Shown here: positions 33,816 through 43,630 of the stretch, piece by piece
How positions within the stretch are numbered: position 1 is the first letter of the stretch
Layout: every line of letters begins with the position of its first letter
Source: Rossellomorea aquimaris TF-12
GTDB lineage: Bacteria > Bacillota > Bacilli > Bacillales > Bacillaceae_B
DNA: 64,000 nucleotides
Direction of reading: 5' to 3'
Assembly (NCBI RefSeq): GCF_001648555.1
Contig: NZ_LQXM01000025.1
Coordinates: forward strand, 124,001-188,000
Program-made: the position numbers and the translations under genes
The notes under the pieces: generated by a model
The model's database searches: none
What the model saw: the letters and a program-made list of their open reading frames with translations, nothing else
Told to the model about the DNA's origin: nothing

Positions 33816-34163
33816 ATGGAACCGATTAAACTAGCTGAAGTGCAAGGAATCATTAATCAATTTGCACGTCAGGACGTATATATACATTTAGAAACCACCA
33901 ATGGAGCCTATGCCTCCCACTTTAATGAAGGGTTTTTCTCAGCTGGAGCATACATTCGCAACGCAAAAGTGAACTATGAGCACGGAAAGATCATTGGGGA
34001 CGGACCTTTTCGCGTAGGCTTAAAGATTGAAATAGGCTGGGTTTACGCTGAGGGACTCACTCACTTCGAATTAGACGAAGAAAACCGCCTACTCCTGGCT
34101 GGACACGGATCTGATGGGAAATTGGCTGTGGCATTACAAATCAGCTCTACACCATTTAACTAA
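33816..34163 (+). CDS. yojF: YojF family protein
   Basis: A 115-residue DUF1806 (YojF) protein: MEPIKLAEVQGIINQFARQDVYIHLETTNGAYASHFNEGFFSAGAYIRNAKV. Function unknown. The family is nearly always encoded next to the bacillithiol deacetylase gene bshB2, as here (38 bp upstream), so a role connected with bacillithiol synthesis or BshB2 activity is inferred from context. The start follows AAGGAGG. Confidence 0.88.
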   Translation: MEPIKLAEVQGIINQFARQDVYIHLETTNGAYASHFNEGFFSAGAYIRNAKVNYEHGKIIGDGPFRVGLKIEIGWVYAEGLTHFELDEENRLLLAGHGSDGKLAVALQISSTPFN

Positions 34164-34201
34164 TACGGATAAAGCTATTTTAGAAAAGAGGAGCGTTTAG
34201 A

Positions 34202-34885
34202 ATGGAAAAAGAAAAACAAGTACTTGTTATCTTTCCACATCCAGATGATGAAGCATTCGGTGTATCAGGTACCATTTCTACTCATGTGAAAAATGGCTCA
34301 CCTGTTACTTATGCTTGCTTAACACTCGGTGAAATGGGAAGAAATTTAGGGAATCCTCCGTTTGCAACGAGAGAATCCCTCCCCCTCATTCGAAAAAAAG
34401 AATTGCAAAAGGCAGCAAATGTGATGGGAATCAAAGATTTACGAATGATGGGCTATCGAGACAAAACACTAGAATTTGAAAACGATGAGAAGCTTTCGAA
34501 TATGGTGACAGGATTAATCGAAGAATTAGATCCTTCCCTTATCATTACCTTCTATCCTGATTATTCTGTTCATCCTGACCATGAGGCAACAGCAAGAGCA
34601 GTCGTTCGGGCAGTTCGACGATTGCCTAAGGCTTCCAGACCAAAGCTACACTGCCTTGCTTTTTCAAAAAACTGCGAAGAAGAGCTGGGTAAACCGGATA
34701 TTCTAATTGATATTACATCTGTAAAAGATCAAAAACTTGATGCCATGAGAGCACATATCTCTCAAACAGCATGGATGCTGAAAGATTTAGAAAAAGGCAT
34801 TGAACAAAATGATCCAGAAGCATTAAAGTGGGTCACCAACGAACGTTTCTGGAGCTATCAATGGGACAACGACAAAGTTGAATAA
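34202..34885 (+). CDS. bshB2: bacillithiol biosynthesis deacetylase BshB2
   Basis: LmbE-fold zinc deacetylase, 227 residues. It removes acetyl from GlcNAc-malate (and can act on bacillithiol conjugates) in bacillithiol synthesis. Zinc/catalytic residues are in VIFPHPDDEAFGVSGTI (HPDDE, about 12-16) and FYPDYSVHPDHEATARAVV (HPDHE). The ATG follows GAGGAG. Second gene of the yojF-bshB2 operon, with its own terminator. Confidence 0.92.
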   Translation: MEKEKQVLVIFPHPDDEAFGVSGTISTHVKNGSPVTYACLTLGEMGRNLGNPPFATRESLPLIRKKELQKAANVMGIKDLRMMGYRDKTLEFENDEKLSNMVTGLIEELDPSLIITFYPDYSVHPDHEATARAVVRAVRRLPKASRPKLHCLAFSKNCEEELGKPDILIDITSVKDQKLDAMRAHISQTAWMLKDLEKGIEQNDPEALKWVTNERFWSYQWDNDKVE

Positions 34886-34890
34886 ATAAG

Positions 34891-34922
34891 AAAAAGTACC
34901 TGGTGCTCCAGGTACTTTTTTT
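34891..34922 (+). terminator. bshB2 terminator
   Basis: AAAAAGTACCTGG / CCAGGTACTTTTT perfect 13-bp stem, 4-nt loop. Confidence 0.9.
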
Positions 34923-35001
34923 ATTCTATGTACTTTTTGTAAATGGTGTTTTATAAAAAGGTACTGCTTTCATATAAAATTTTTAAAAAAACTCAAGCTG
35001 A

Positions 35002-35060
35002 GAAAGTTGATTGGAGCGGAAAGTGAGCCTCCTTGCAATCAGCTACTACTTTCTCCTCTA
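35002..35060. repeat. family A repeat, internally deleted copy
   Basis: In the reverse orientation relative to 27871: AAAGTTGATTGGAGCGGAAAG at the left and AATCAGCTACTACTTTCTCC with TCTAAA at the right are kept, but the GC-rich hairpin interior is missing (about 59 bp against 135). Confidence 0.65.
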
Positions 35061-35124
35061 AAAAATCCACAAATTTTACTACTAGAGTCTATTCTATTCA
35101 CATTACCTATGAATAAAATTAATA

Positions 35125-35142
35125 TGTGAGTGATTACTCACT
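35125..35142. promoter_or_regulatory. operator O1 of the ABC-TetR operon
   Basis: TGTGAGTGATTACTCACT, a near-palindrome typical of TetR-family operators, ending at the -35 of the operon promoter. It is the reverse complement of O2 (17 of 18 bases). The gene for a TetR regulator is the third gene of the operon. Confidence 0.75.
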
Positions 35143-35170
35143 TTACAAATGAACCAAAACCATTTATATT
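35142..35170 (+). promoter_or_regulatory. sigma-A promoter of the ABC exporter operon
   Basis: TTTACA (35142-35147), 17 bp, TATATT (35165-35170). The -35 touches operator O1, and O2 begins 4 bp after the -10, so occupancy of either would block transcription. Confidence 0.7.
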
Positions 35171-35173
35171 AAA

Positions 35174-35191
35174 AGTGAGTAATCACTCACT
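35174..35191. promoter_or_regulatory. operator O2 of the ABC-TetR operon
   Basis: AGTGAGTAATCACTCACT, in reverse orientation to O1 and centred 49 bp from it, just downstream of the -10. Confidence 0.75.
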
Positions 35192-35213
35192 AACTTTGAA
35201 AGGTGTGATTCAG

Positions 35214-35942
35214 TTGAATTCTCTTATCGAACTACAAGAGCTATCAAAGTCATTCGGCTCACAAGAAGTATTAAAAGAGATATCTCTAAACATTCGCAAA
35301 GGTGAAATTTACGGCCTGCTTGGACCATCAGGTTCAGGAAAGACCACTCTCATCAAGTTAATGATCGGATTAGAAGTACCGTCTTCCGGGAGAGTGACGT
35401 TTAAGGGTGAAAACCTCAAAGCCAAAACGTTGTATCCTTCGATTGGATATATGGCTCAGTCCGACGCCCTTTATGACGAGCTAACGGCGAAGGAAAACTT
35501 ATCTTTCATGGCTTCACTTTATGGACTGACAAAAAACAAGCGAAAAGATCAAATTGAAAAGGTCATGGAAACCGTTGATCTCCTCAGGGACTTAAACAAG
35601 CCTGTTCATCAATATTCAGGTGGTATGAAGCGAAGACTTTCTCTTGCTATTGCTCTCTTACACGATCCTGACGTTTTATTTTTAGACGAACCGACTGTTG
35701 GGATTGATCCTGTTTTACGAAAGGAAATATGGGATGACTTCCACAAGTTAAAAGAAGAAGGAAGAACATTAATTATTACCACACATGTAATGGATGAAGC
35801 AGAACGATGCGATCGATTAGGTTTACTTCAAAATGGTGAAATCATTTCAAGCGATACTCCAGAAGCAATAAAAACCCAATACGGTGTTACTTCTATTGAG
35901 GATGTATTTTTAAAGAATGGAGGTGTTCAAGTTGAGAATTAA
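35214..35942 (+). CDS. ABC exporter ATP-binding protein
   Basis: A 242-residue ATPase of the ABC-2 exporter (DrrA/CcmA-like) type. Walker A GPSGSGKTT (37-45), Q-loop YMAQSDALYDELTAKENL, signature YSGGMKRRLSLAIALL, Walker B VLFLDEPTVGIDP and switch ITTHVMDEAERCDRLGLL. It powers the permease encoded next. Start TTG 35214 with AGGTG 8 bp upstream; a frame from 35130 would include the operators. Its end overlaps the permease start by 11 bp. Substrate unknown; the TetR regulator suggests a toxic compound or drug. Confidence 0.92.
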   Translation: MNSLIELQELSKSFGSQEVLKEISLNIRKGEIYGLLGPSGSGKTTLIKLMIGLEVPSSGRVTFKGENLKAKTLYPSIGYMAQSDALYDELTAKENLSFMASLYGLTKNKRKDQIEKVMETVDLLRDLNKPVHQYSGGMKRRLSLAIALLHDPDVLFLDEPTVGIDPVLRKEIWDDFHKLKEEGRTLIITTHVMDEAERCDRLGLLQNGEIISSDTPEAIKTQYGVTSIEDVFLKNGGVQVEN

Positions 35943-36948
35943 AGGGTTTGTTTTACGAATCATTCAGCAGCTTTTCCGGGATAAACGTACGTTAGCTCTA
36001 ATGTTTTTAGCTCCCATCCTCATTCTCACCTTGCTTTCACTCGTTTTTAATTCAGGAGATTATGAAGCAAAGGTTGGTTTGGTAAATGTACCGAAGCCTC
36101 TTGAAGCTAAGCTTGATACAGACGATTTTAGACCATACACGAATGAGAAAGAAGCGTTAGATGACGTGGAAAGTGGAAGTTTAGATGGTTACCTCACATT
36201 TGAAAACCCTTCTGAGCCTCACATTGTCATTGAAGGAAGTGAACCTTCCATAAATGGTGCCGTAATGAAAAAAGTTCAAGGGCTTTTCTCTGCAAATTCT
36301 ATGAATCTATCGGATCAAGTGGAGTACGTTTATGGAGATAAAGACATGGAAATGTTTGATTCCTTTGGTCCTGTTTTACTTGGATTCTTTGTTTTTTTCT
36401 TTGTTTTTTTAGTAAGCGGCGTTTCCTTCTTAAGAGAAAGAACAACTGGTACTCTCGAAAGACTTCTGGCTACTCCTATTAAAATTTGGGAAATGGTGAT
36501 CAGCTATGTCATTGGGTTCGGTATCGTGACCCTGCTTCAAGCTTCATTTATATCCTGGTATGCCATTTATGTACTTGATATGATGATGAAGGGCAGTTTC
36601 TTAAATGTTTTGGTGATTATTGTCAGCTTATCGTTCACCGCACTCACACTTGGAATATTACTATCTGCTTTTGCTAAAAATGAATTACAAATGATGCAAT
36701 TTATCCCAATCGTTGTCATCCCACAAATATTCTTTTCAGGGTTGTTTAATTTAGATACGATTGCCGAATGGTTAAGCTGGATTGGCCGTGTCACTCCTCT
36801 CTATTATGCAGCTGCTGCTCTAAGAGATGTGATGATCAGAGGGTTTGATTTTCAACATTTATTGATTAACCTATCCATACTGATTGGGTTCTCTCTACTC
36901 TTTATGATTCTAAATGTTGCAGCCCTAAAAAAATACCGTAAAATATAA
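35932..36948 (+). CDS. ABC-2 type permease
   Basis: A 338-residue permease: one N-terminal helix (TLALMFLAPILILTLLSLVF), a large extracytoplasmic loop (about residues 40-150), then five helices, with the conserved VSFLRERTTGTLERLLATPI coupling motif of the ABC-2 family. Start TTG 35932, GGAGG upstream, overlapping the ATPase gene (translational coupling). Forms the exporter with that ATPase. Confidence 0.9.
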   Translation: MRIKGFVLRIIQQLFRDKRTLALMFLAPILILTLLSLVFNSGDYEAKVGLVNVPKPLEAKLDTDDFRPYTNEKEALDDVESGSLDGYLTFENPSEPHIVIEGSEPSINGAVMKKVQGLFSANSMNLSDQVEYVYGDKDMEMFDSFGPVLLGFFVFFFVFLVSGVSFLRERTTGTLERLLATPIKIWEMVISYVIGFGIVTLLQASFISWYAIYVLDMMMKGSFLNVLVIIVSLSFTALTLGILLSAFAKNELQMMQFIPIVVIPQIFFSGLFNLDTIAEWLSWIGRVTPLYYAAAALRDVMIRGFDFQHLLINLSILIGFSLLFMILNVAALKKYRKI

Positions 36949-36986
36949 GATAATAATAGGAATTTAAAGATGTTAGGGGTTTAAGC

Positions 36987-37634
36987 ATGTCTGAACAAAA
37001 TGATATCCTAAAGCAATTATTGGATCAGGAAGAGCCATTAACGGAGAAACAACAAAAAATCGTAGAGGCAGCTATTGAAATGTTTGCAGAAAAAGGCTAC
37101 GCCTCAACCTCTACTAGCCAGATTGCCAAAAAAGCCGGCGTGGCAGAAGGAACGATTTTCCGACATTACAAAACAAAAAAGGATTTACTTCTTTCCATTG
37201 TATCTCCCACTATGGCAAAGCTTATTGCTCCCTTTGTGATTCGTGATATTAATAAAGTTTTAGATGCAAAATATGAACGCTATGAAGATTTTCTAAAAGC
37301 AATGATCATCAACCGTCAAGAATTTCTAAAGGATAACATGACGGTATTTAAAATCTTAATTCAAGAAATTCCCTTTCATTCGGAGTTAAAAGAGCAATTC
37401 AAAGAACATATTGGTCAGAAAATCGTTGAAAAATTCACCACACTAGTTGACCACTATAAGGAAAAAGGGCAGGTTATTGACTTGCCTTCCATAGCCGTTG
37501 TACGATTTTCAGCCTCCAGTATCTTCGGATTATTATTCGTACGTTATATCATTCTTCCTGAAGAAGAATGGAACGATGAAAAGGAAATTGATATGACGGT
37601 TCAAATGATTATGCATGGGATTGGGAAGGAATAA
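36987..37634 (+). CDS. TetR/AcrR family transcriptional regulator
   Basis: A 215-residue TetR-type repressor. The N-terminal HTH domain reads KIVEAAIEMFAEKGYASTSTSQIAKKAGVAEGTIFRHYKTKKDLLL (about 25-70); the C-terminal helical domain would bind the ligand. Third gene of the exporter operon, 38 bp after the permease gene. The two inverted operators flanking the operon promoter are its probable targets, giving autoregulation and induction by the exported compound. Strong terminator follows. Confidence 0.92.
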   Translation: MSEQNDILKQLLDQEEPLTEKQQKIVEAAIEMFAEKGYASTSTSQIAKKAGVAEGTIFRHYKTKKDLLLSIVSPTMAKLIAPFVIRDINKVLDAKYERYEDFLKAMIINRQEFLKDNMTVFKILIQEIPFHSELKEQFKEHIGQKIVEKFTTLVDHYKEKGQVIDLPSIAVVRFSASSIFGLLFVRYIILPEEEWNDEKEIDMTVQMIMHGIGKE

Positions 37635-37640
37635 GAAGAA

Positions 37641-37680
37641 AAGCGATCTTGGAGAAAACCTCCAAGATCGCTTATTTTTT
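37641..37680 (+). terminator. terminator of the ABC-TetR operon
   Basis: AAGCGATCTTGGAG / CTCCAAGATCGCTT perfect 14-bp stem followed by ATTTTTT. Confidence 0.9.
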
Positions 37681-37749
37681 ATAAGTAAGCTCATGGGGAG
37701 TCAGTGCTCCTCTTTTCCCTATGAACTTCTCAGGTTGACTAGCCCCATT

Positions 37750-40137
37750 CTATTTGTGAATCCATACTGCACCAGCAGTATTGTCTTTTGCTTCACCGAT
37801 GACTTCGAATTTCAAGCCGAAGTTCGGAACATCACGTCCTGCATCAGGGATTATTTCGTTCATATATTTTTTCGAATCATCAAAGACACGAACTCCTGCT
37901 AAACCGTCATAGTCAAAGATTCCTCTAGAAGGAGAATCGACGTACCATTCTGGTGCTTTATCTAATGAGAAGGCTGCATCAGATACTTGATAACGAGTAC
38001 TATTTACGATAGACCCACTACCGTTTCTCGTTCCAACAATTGCCTCCGGATGAGCATCCACCACGCCAAGGAATCCTTCACCAGGATGCATACCTACCCA
38101 GTTATCTGTAAAGCTGTCATCTCCATACCAAACCACTAAACCAGTGTTGTATTTTACTCCACGAGAGAAGGCTAATGCTTCATCGGATCCAGCATAGTTT
38201 CTCCACTCTAAATAATAGTAATGAGCTTTTTCATCAAATCCATTCGATACAACGAAACCATCTGTGGTAAATTTCTCTTCTCCTTCAGCATCATCGGAAA
38301 ATACTACATTTCCATCTACTGTTAGGGTTGCATTGTCTAAAGCAAACCCATCAAGAGCCAAGCCACCATCAGTCACATAGTCAAAATAAAGTGTCACATT
38401 ATCACCTGCAAATGGACTTAGGTCATACGATTTATCTATCCATTGACCCTTTGTTGATTCTGCTCGAGTATCCCCATCAGTATCATAATCTCCAATGACA
38501 TCAAGCTCAACCTCTTCGCCACTTGCCGTTACAGCCGTAACGAATAAATAATCATAATCATATTCAATATCGTAAAAAGTTTTATAATCAAATGTAGCTG
38601 TTGTCGCATTCGTCAAATCAAACTCAGGAGATACTAACGTCGTATGAAGGTCATCTCCTTTTGTACTATAATAGTACTTTTCTCCAAAGGCTGGTTGAAT
38701 TCCCTCCACTTCTTTAGCTGGAAGATTCACTTTCACAATTCCCGGATTCTTTGATTTCGTTACACTTTGATCAAGGAATGAGGTCACACCATTTTTATCG
38801 ATGTCTTGATAATTTACCTCAGTGATATTTGCCCAGTTTCCTCCCATCGTTTTTTGGAAGAATTCTTTATTTTGAGGTGAGAAGCTAGTAGGTGCTGTCC
38901 CAGCAATATTACCGTTCCAGCTTCCTCCACTCATAATGGACCAGGAAGCGACAGGCTCACCATTTCCAGAGTAAATCGTGTCATATTCATCAGGTAAACC
39001 TAAATCATGACCAAATTCATGGGCGAATACTCCGACTGCACCGTCTTCAGGTTGGATGGTGTAATCATAGGCGCCCATTTTACCTCCCCAATAAGGCACA
39101 TCTGTTGAGGAACCTGGAACACGGTATACTCCATTCAACACCCAACGATGAGACCAAATCGCATCATCCCCAAGTTTTCCACCACCAGCTTCTTGTCCTG
39201 TACCAGCATGAATGATCATTAAGTGATCCACTAACCCATCAGGCTCATTTTGATTTCCATCGCCGTCAAGATCATATAAATCGTATACGTCATATTCAGA
39301 TAAGTCCATACCAGCTTCCACTGCAGCGTTTAGTGTATCTTTAACTAAATCACGCGGACCTTTTGGGGCTAAGTTATCATGTCCTCCATTAGGATTATCA
39401 TCACCATAATCAGCCGCATTACCTGGTACTGATAACCAATCTGACACCGTTCCATCCAATGTGTAACTCCCACCTGATTGCTCCTCATAATATTGCTTAA
39501 ATGTTTTTACCTTTTCACCATTAAACAATTCAAATTCTTCGTCTCCGAACATTAATTTTTCATAATGCTCTTTATTAAAATCATCTGAATACATGTACCC
39601 TTGCTCTTGAATCACGTTATTATGTTTAAAGTCCGCGAACTCTGTTAAGAGAACTAGAACTTTGTCAGTACGAACGTCCCCATAATATGAGGCTTGTTTA
39701 GCGGAGTTTACTTTGGCAATTCCAGTTGGTTTTCCTTTTTTGAAATTATCATGACCTTTTTCAATCTGCTTCATTAGCTTGTCTTTTTGCTTTGTTAAAA
39801 AGTCCTTCGCTTTTTGATCCATTTCATCTTGCTTTATCTCCTTCGGGGATTTGGGTTCCTTCACATTCTTTTTCTTTGCTATGTAGTCTTTAACGGCTTT
39901 CTGGATTTCAGCGGAACTGGCATCCTTTGGAATAATTCCTTGATCTTGAAGAGCTTTTGCTAATCGGTCTTCATTCACAATATTCAAATCTACCGGTGCT
40001 GATTCTAGTGTAGATGCAACAACAGATGTCGGTGCTGTTGTAGAGCCTGCAAAGCTTCCTGCAAATAAGGTAGATGCAACAATCGTACTAGCGGTAATAC
40101 TCGAAAAAACCTTTAAAGCCGTCTTCTTCTTTCCCAA
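37750..40137 (-). CDS. immune inhibitor A type secreted metalloprotease (M6)
   Basis: A secreted zinc protease of about 795 residues. Signal peptide with basic start (KKKTALKVF) and hydrophobic core ([20 protein letters not shown]), propeptide to about 130, then the M6 domain with [14 protein letters not shown] (HExxH plus third ligand, about 373-386) and MSGGSWNG downstream, then a C-terminal MAM/VEG-type beta domain ([16 protein letters not shown]). B. cereus and B. thuringiensis InhA degrade host antimicrobial peptides; here a general extracellular protease role is equally possible. TTG 40137 preceded by AGGGGTG is preferred to GTG 40146. Monocistronic. Confidence 0.92.
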   Translation of the reverse strand: MGKKKTALKVFSSITASTIVASTLFAGSFAGSTTAPTSVVASTLESAPVDLNIVNEDRLAKALQDQGIIPKDASSAEIQKAVKDYIAKKKNVKEPKSPKEIKQDEMDQKAKDFLTKQKDKLMKQIEKGHDNFKKGKPTGIAKVNSAKQASYYGDVRTDKVLVLLTEFADFKHNNVIQEQGYMYSDDFNKEHYEKLMFGDEEFELFNGEKVKTFKQYYEEQSGGSYTLDGTVSDWLSVPGNAADYGDDNPNGGHDNLAPKGPRDLVKDTLNAAVEAGMDLSEYDVYDLYDLDGDGNQNEPDGLVDHLMIIHAGTGQEAGGGKLGDDAIWSHRWVLNGVYRVPGSSTDVPYWGGKMGAYDYTIQPEDGAVGVFAHEFGHDLGLPDEYDTIYSGNGEPVASWSIMSGGSWNGNIAGTAPTSFSPQNKEFFQKTMGGNWANITEVNYQDIDKNGVTSFLDQSVTKSKNPGIVKVNLPAKEVEGIQPAFGEKYYYSTKGDDLHTTLVSPEFDLTNATTATFDYKTFYDIEYDYDYLFVTAVTASGEEVELDVIGDYDTDGDTRAESTKGQWIDKSYDLSPFAGDNVTLYFDYVTDGGLALDGFALDNATLTVDGNVVFSDDAEGEEKFTTDGFVVSNGFDEKAHYYYLEWRNYAGSDEALAFSRGVKYNTGLVVWYGDDSFTDNWVGMHPGEGFLGVVDAHPEAIVGTRNGSGSIVNSTRYQVSDAAFSLDKAPEWYVDSPSRGIFDYDGLAGVRVFDDSKKYMNEIIPDAGRDVPNFGLKFEVIGEAKDNTAGAVWIHK

Positions 40138-40381
40138 CTGGTTCACCCCTATAAAATGTAATAGATTAATAGATTAGTTCGTTTTTGTGAACAACCTGAG
40201 AGAATCATATCAAGTAGTCTGAATATTGTAAATACTAGTGATAAAACTAGTCAAAAGATGTGAAAAGGTTACAATTTACGATAATTTCCTTTCTTTTCTA
40301 ACGTTCGTTATTTCGTGCATATTCGTGTTTTTTTCTATGTAAAGGGGGTAAATGTTATATATAACCAAAGGAGGTTAAAGG

Positions 40382-41176
40382 ATGAGTTTTTATTTTCAGG
40401 AGAATTTATTGGAAGGGCAACACATCCTTATCACCGGTGCTTCTGGTGGTATTGGGTATGAAACAGCTAAGGTAGCTGTTTCTACTGGAGCTAAAGTAAC
40501 AATAGCAGGAAGAAACAACGAAAAGCTCCAACAATTAAAAGAGGATTGTAGTCTAACTGATAATGTATATATATGTTTAGGTGACTTAAACAAGGCGGAA
40601 GATCGCCAATCGTTGGTCGACTGTGCTACGGAAAAACATGGTCAGATTACAGGTCTCGTCAATGCAGCTGGAATCGGTGGCGGAGATATCGTTGAGAACC
40701 TATCCGAAAAAGAATTAAGAGAGATTATGGAGCTAAACTTTTTCTCATTAGTTCAACTCACTCGATCGGTTTATACTCAAATGAAAGAGCTGGGAAATGG
40801 AGCTATTGTAAATATCTCTTCCCTTTCCGGATTAAGGGGAACCCATGGAAACAGTGCATACAGCGCTTCAAAATTTGCCGTAACGGGATTTACTCAAGCC
40901 TTCGCACTTGAAGCCATCGAAAACAATATTCGAGTGAACGCTATTTGTCCCGGGTATGTAGACACTGAAATGGGTCGAAATGCCATTAAATCAAAGGGAG
41001 AAAGAGAAAATCGAAGCTATGAGGAGCAATTACAGCTTGCGAAAGAGAGCATTCCCTCTAAGCGACTAACTTCACCCAATGAAGTAGCGAATACCATTGT
41101 GTATTTATTGAGTGAAGCCGCTGAAAACATCGTAGGAGAATCCATAAAAATTTCTGGCGGAAGTGTGATGAGATAA
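40382..41176 (+). CDS. classical SDR family oxidoreductase
   Basis: A 264-residue classical short-chain dehydrogenase. ITGASGGIGYETAKVAV (TGxxxGxG), NAAGIGGG (NAG), catalytic Ser in ISSLSGLRGTHGNSAYSASKFAV with the YxxxK pair, and ICPGYVDTEM. It resembles 3-oxoacyl-ACP reductase/FabG-like oxidoreductases; substrate cannot be deduced. The ATG follows AAAGGAGG at good spacing. Divergent from the metalloprotease gene; the 240-bp gap holds a pair of ACTAGT motifs but no clear operator. Confidence 0.88.
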   Translation: MSFYFQENLLEGQHILITGASGGIGYETAKVAVSTGAKVTIAGRNNEKLQQLKEDCSLTDNVYICLGDLNKAEDRQSLVDCATEKHGQITGLVNAAGIGGGDIVENLSEKELREIMELNFFSLVQLTRSVYTQMKELGNGAIVNISSLSGLRGTHGNSAYSASKFAVTGFTQAFALEAIENNIRVNAICPGYVDTEMGRNAIKSKGERENRSYEEQLQLAKESIPSKRLTSPNEVANTIVYLLSEAAENIVGESIKISGGSVMR

Positions 41177-41213
41177 CAGACGAGATTCTGTTCAGAATAT
41201 ACCTCTATAAACT

Positions 41214-41247
41214 AAGACCCTTATTGGACTGTCCAATAAGGGTCTTT
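41214..41247. terminator. bidirectional terminator
   Basis: AAGACCCTTATTGGAC / GTCCAATAAGGGTCTT, almost loopless palindrome with T-run, between the SDR gene and the convergent sugar dehydrogenase gene. Confidence 0.85.
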
Positions 41248-41252
41248 TAATC

Positions 41253-42335
41253 TCATTCTTCACTTTTAAAAGAAGTCAAATCCACTTTATACAGTTTATC
41301 ATCCTTTTCTCTTGGAATTCCCCTCCCATCTGTATTATTGCTAACGAAGAAAAGGGTATCTCCTTCTACTAATACATCCCGAATTCGACCAAATCCACTA
41401 AAAAGTTCAGTGACTTTTTTCGTTTCCGGATCGAATTGCTTAATACTTTGGCCAGCAAGAGTGGCAAATAGGAGCTTATCGTTCCAAAAGTCAGCACCTG
41501 AAGGAGCCCAGGATGGTTTTCCCGAATGGGCAAGGGGAGAAACGAGAGATTCTTGACCTTTCTCTCCAGTAATAAGCGGCCAGCCATAGTTTTTCCCCGG
41601 TTCAATCAAGTTAATTTCATCATAACCGTTAGGACCATGCTCCGTCCCATAAAGAACACCATCAGCATTCCACGCTAACCCTTGAGGATTTCGATGTCCA
41701 TAACTATATACAAAAGATTCTTTGAATGGTTGATTTATTGGGTTAGTACCATCTAGATTCATACGTAAAATCTTCCCACCAAGAAACGTCAGCTCTTGGG
41801 CTTTTTCTTCTTTTGTGGCATCTCCAGTTGTAATATACAGCTTTTGATCCGGTCCGATTTTCAACCTGCCCCCATGGTGATACTGTTGACCACTAGGAAT
41901 TCTGTCTAGTAAAACCTTTGTCTCTACCCACTGCTGTTCTTCTCTTTTTAGAGCCACTATTCGATTATAAGGTGTATCAGAATCCTCGTAGGTATAATAA
42001 GCAATGGCTTGATGGTTTTCCTTAAACTCCGGATGTAGAACAAATCCAAGCAGCCCTGCTTCAGGATGCTGAGCTAAGGGCATGGAAAGCTGTACCTTCA
42101 CTCTTTCCTTTTGGCCATTCTTTATTTCTACAATAGTGCCTGTCCTTTCGGTTAAGTAGAAATCATTTTCTGCCTTTTGTATGGACCAAGGTATCTTAAG
42201 GCTGTCTGCTATTACTGTTGCTTCTATACTTGGTTGACTAACAAATTCACTTTCACTCTCCTCACCACTTGAGCAGGATGAAAGGAGTCCTCCTAGTAAG
42301 AGCATCATGATCCCTATCTTCATCAAGTTTCCCAT
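41253..42335 (-). CDS. glucose/sorbosone dehydrogenase-like lipoprotein
   Basis: A 360-residue lipoprotein: MGNLMKIGIMMLLLGGLLSSC gives a lipobox with Cys21, followed by an acidic linker and a six-bladed beta-propeller of the PQQ-dependent aldose sugar dehydrogenase (GSDH) family: LKIPWSIQKAENDFYLTERTG, HHGGRLKIGPDQKLYITTGDAT, YSYGHRNPQGLAWNADGVLYGTEHGPNGYDEINLI. Such enzymes oxidise sugars outside the membrane using PQQ. Many Bacillus do not make PQQ, so it may use external PQQ or have lost activity. ATG 42335 after GGGAG. Confidence 0.85.
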   Translation of the reverse strand: MGNLMKIGIMMLLLGGLLSSCSSGEESESEFVSQPSIEATVIADSLKIPWSIQKAENDFYLTERTGTIVEIKNGQKERVKVQLSMPLAQHPEAGLLGFVLHPEFKENHQAIAYYTYEDSDTPYNRIVALKREEQQWVETKVLLDRIPSGQQYHHGGRLKIGPDQKLYITTGDATKEEKAQELTFLGGKILRMNLDGTNPINQPFKESFVYSYGHRNPQGLAWNADGVLYGTEHGPNGYDEINLIEPGKNYGWPLITGEKGQESLVSPLAHSGKPSWAPSGADFWNDKLLFATLAGQSIKQFDPETKKVTELFSGFGRIRDVLVEGDTLFFVSNNTDGRGIPREKDDKLYKVDLTSFKSEE

Positions 42336-42401
42336 AGGTTTTAACTCCCTTTGTTTTTTCACCAGTATGGACAAACGGAGAGATATTCAATCTTGTGCTC
42401 G

Positions 42402-43268
42402 TTATACTGTTTGCTGGAGTGCTTCTAGAATTGCTTTTGCCACTCCATCTTCCTGGTTTGTAGCCGTCTTAAATGAGCAAAATGACTTTACTTCGTCTAA
42501 AGCATTCCCCATGGCAACAGGTCTCCCTGCCACTTTCATCATAGAGAGGTCATTGAGGTTATCACCCACTGCCATAGTATGCTCGGCTAAAAGATTCTTA
42601 TCGTTTAAAAGCTTTTGAAGAGCCACACCTTTTTGTGCGTCTATACTATTCACTTCTAAATTCTCTTTTCCTGAAGAACTAATGGCAATTCCTGATATGT
42701 CTCTCAACTTTTCGTTGGCCTGTGCCAGTTGATCCTCATCAAAGGAAAAGACTAAAAATTTATACACTAGCTTAGAAGGGTCCTCTATGACCTCAGCATA
42801 GTCTTCAACTAGCTTTATATGACCTTTTTCAAATCGCTCTCTGGCTGATTGACGAATTTGTTTCTCGGAAACATTCGGATTGGCTGTTGTAAATATATTC
42901 ACGATGAGTTCAATACCCATTTCTACATTTTCTGTGTAGGTTCCTTGGTCCGTATAGATTTCAAAATAAATTCCAATCTCATTTAATGCTGCCGCAATTT
43001 CCTTTGCCTTTTCTGTATCAATACCTGCTTGATCAATCATTTCACCCTGCTTATTTCGAACCTCTGCACCATTTGCACAAATGATATCACAGGATAACCC
43101 CGCTTCCTTCAATACATAATAGGCTTCTTCATAGGATCTCCCAGTGGCCACAATAACCTCTATCCCTTGCCTTTCTGCTTCAAGTATTGCGGTTTTGTTT
43201 GCTTCACTCACTTCCTGATTTTCATTAAGTAAAGTTCCATCCATATCTGTTGCGATACATGTAATCAT
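42402..43268 (-). CDS. Cof-type HAD phosphatase
   Basis: A 288-residue HAD superfamily IIB phosphatase. Motif I CIATDMDGTLLNENQ (nucleophile Asp), motif II IVATGRSYEEA, and motif IV TMAVGDNLNDLSMMKVAG; the cap domain lies between about 90 and 190. Relatives dephosphorylate sugar phosphates, FMN precursors or PLP. The ATG follows AAAGGTG. It lies 66 bp upstream of the sugar dehydrogenase gene on the same strand, probably in one transcript. Confidence 0.9.
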   Translation of the reverse strand: MITCIATDMDGTLLNENQEVSEANKTAILEAERQGIEVIVATGRSYEEAYYVLKEAGLSCDIICANGAEVRNKQGEMIDQAGIDTEKAKEIAAALNEIGIYFEIYTDQGTYTENVEMGIELIVNIFTTANPNVSEKQIRQSARERFEKGHIKLVEDYAEVIEDPSKLVYKFLVFSFDEDQLAQANEKLRDISGIAISSSGKENLEVNSIDAQKGVALQKLLNDKNLLAEHTMAVGDNLNDLSMMKVAGRPVAMGNALDEVKSFCSFKTATNQEDGVAKAILEALQQTV

Positions 43269-43408
43269 AGTCTGACACCTTTCTTTCTCAGTAGTTTAGC
43301 CATTGTATCATGATTACTTTATTTTTTTGTACTGAAGAGGCTTCTCGAATACTGTATCCAGTATATTTATTTTCATGTATAAATTTAATTTGGGTTCATT
43401 TGGAAAAT

Positions 43409-43494
43409 GGCAAGATTAATAGTCAGTTTGGCAAGATACTTATCCAATTCCGCAAGATTCTTCACCATTTTAGCTAGATTCTCCTTCTTATCAC
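43409..43494. repeat. degenerate tandem repeat, exact 21-bp period (CAAGAT core)
   Basis: The core GGCAAGAT occurs at 43409, decaying through GGCAAGAT (43430), CGCAAGAT (43451) and AGCTAGAT (43472): four units at exactly 21 bp. The rest of each unit is variable. On the minus strand it encodes heptad-like units NLAxxxx (NLAKMVK, NLAELDK, YLAKLTI, NLAIFQM), but there is no convincing gene start. It lies upstream of atoE in a 360-bp gap otherwise without genes. Confidence 0.75.
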
Positions 43495-43630
43495 CTGACA
43501 ATCACCTGTCAATTTGTGTGGTTCGATTAAAAATTCCCATTTTTCAGGAAAAATGAAAGGGTTTTCACATATCATTATAGAAGAATAGAGAAGTACCCAT
43601 TTTTAAAAGCATCAGAAGAGGAGGAATTTG

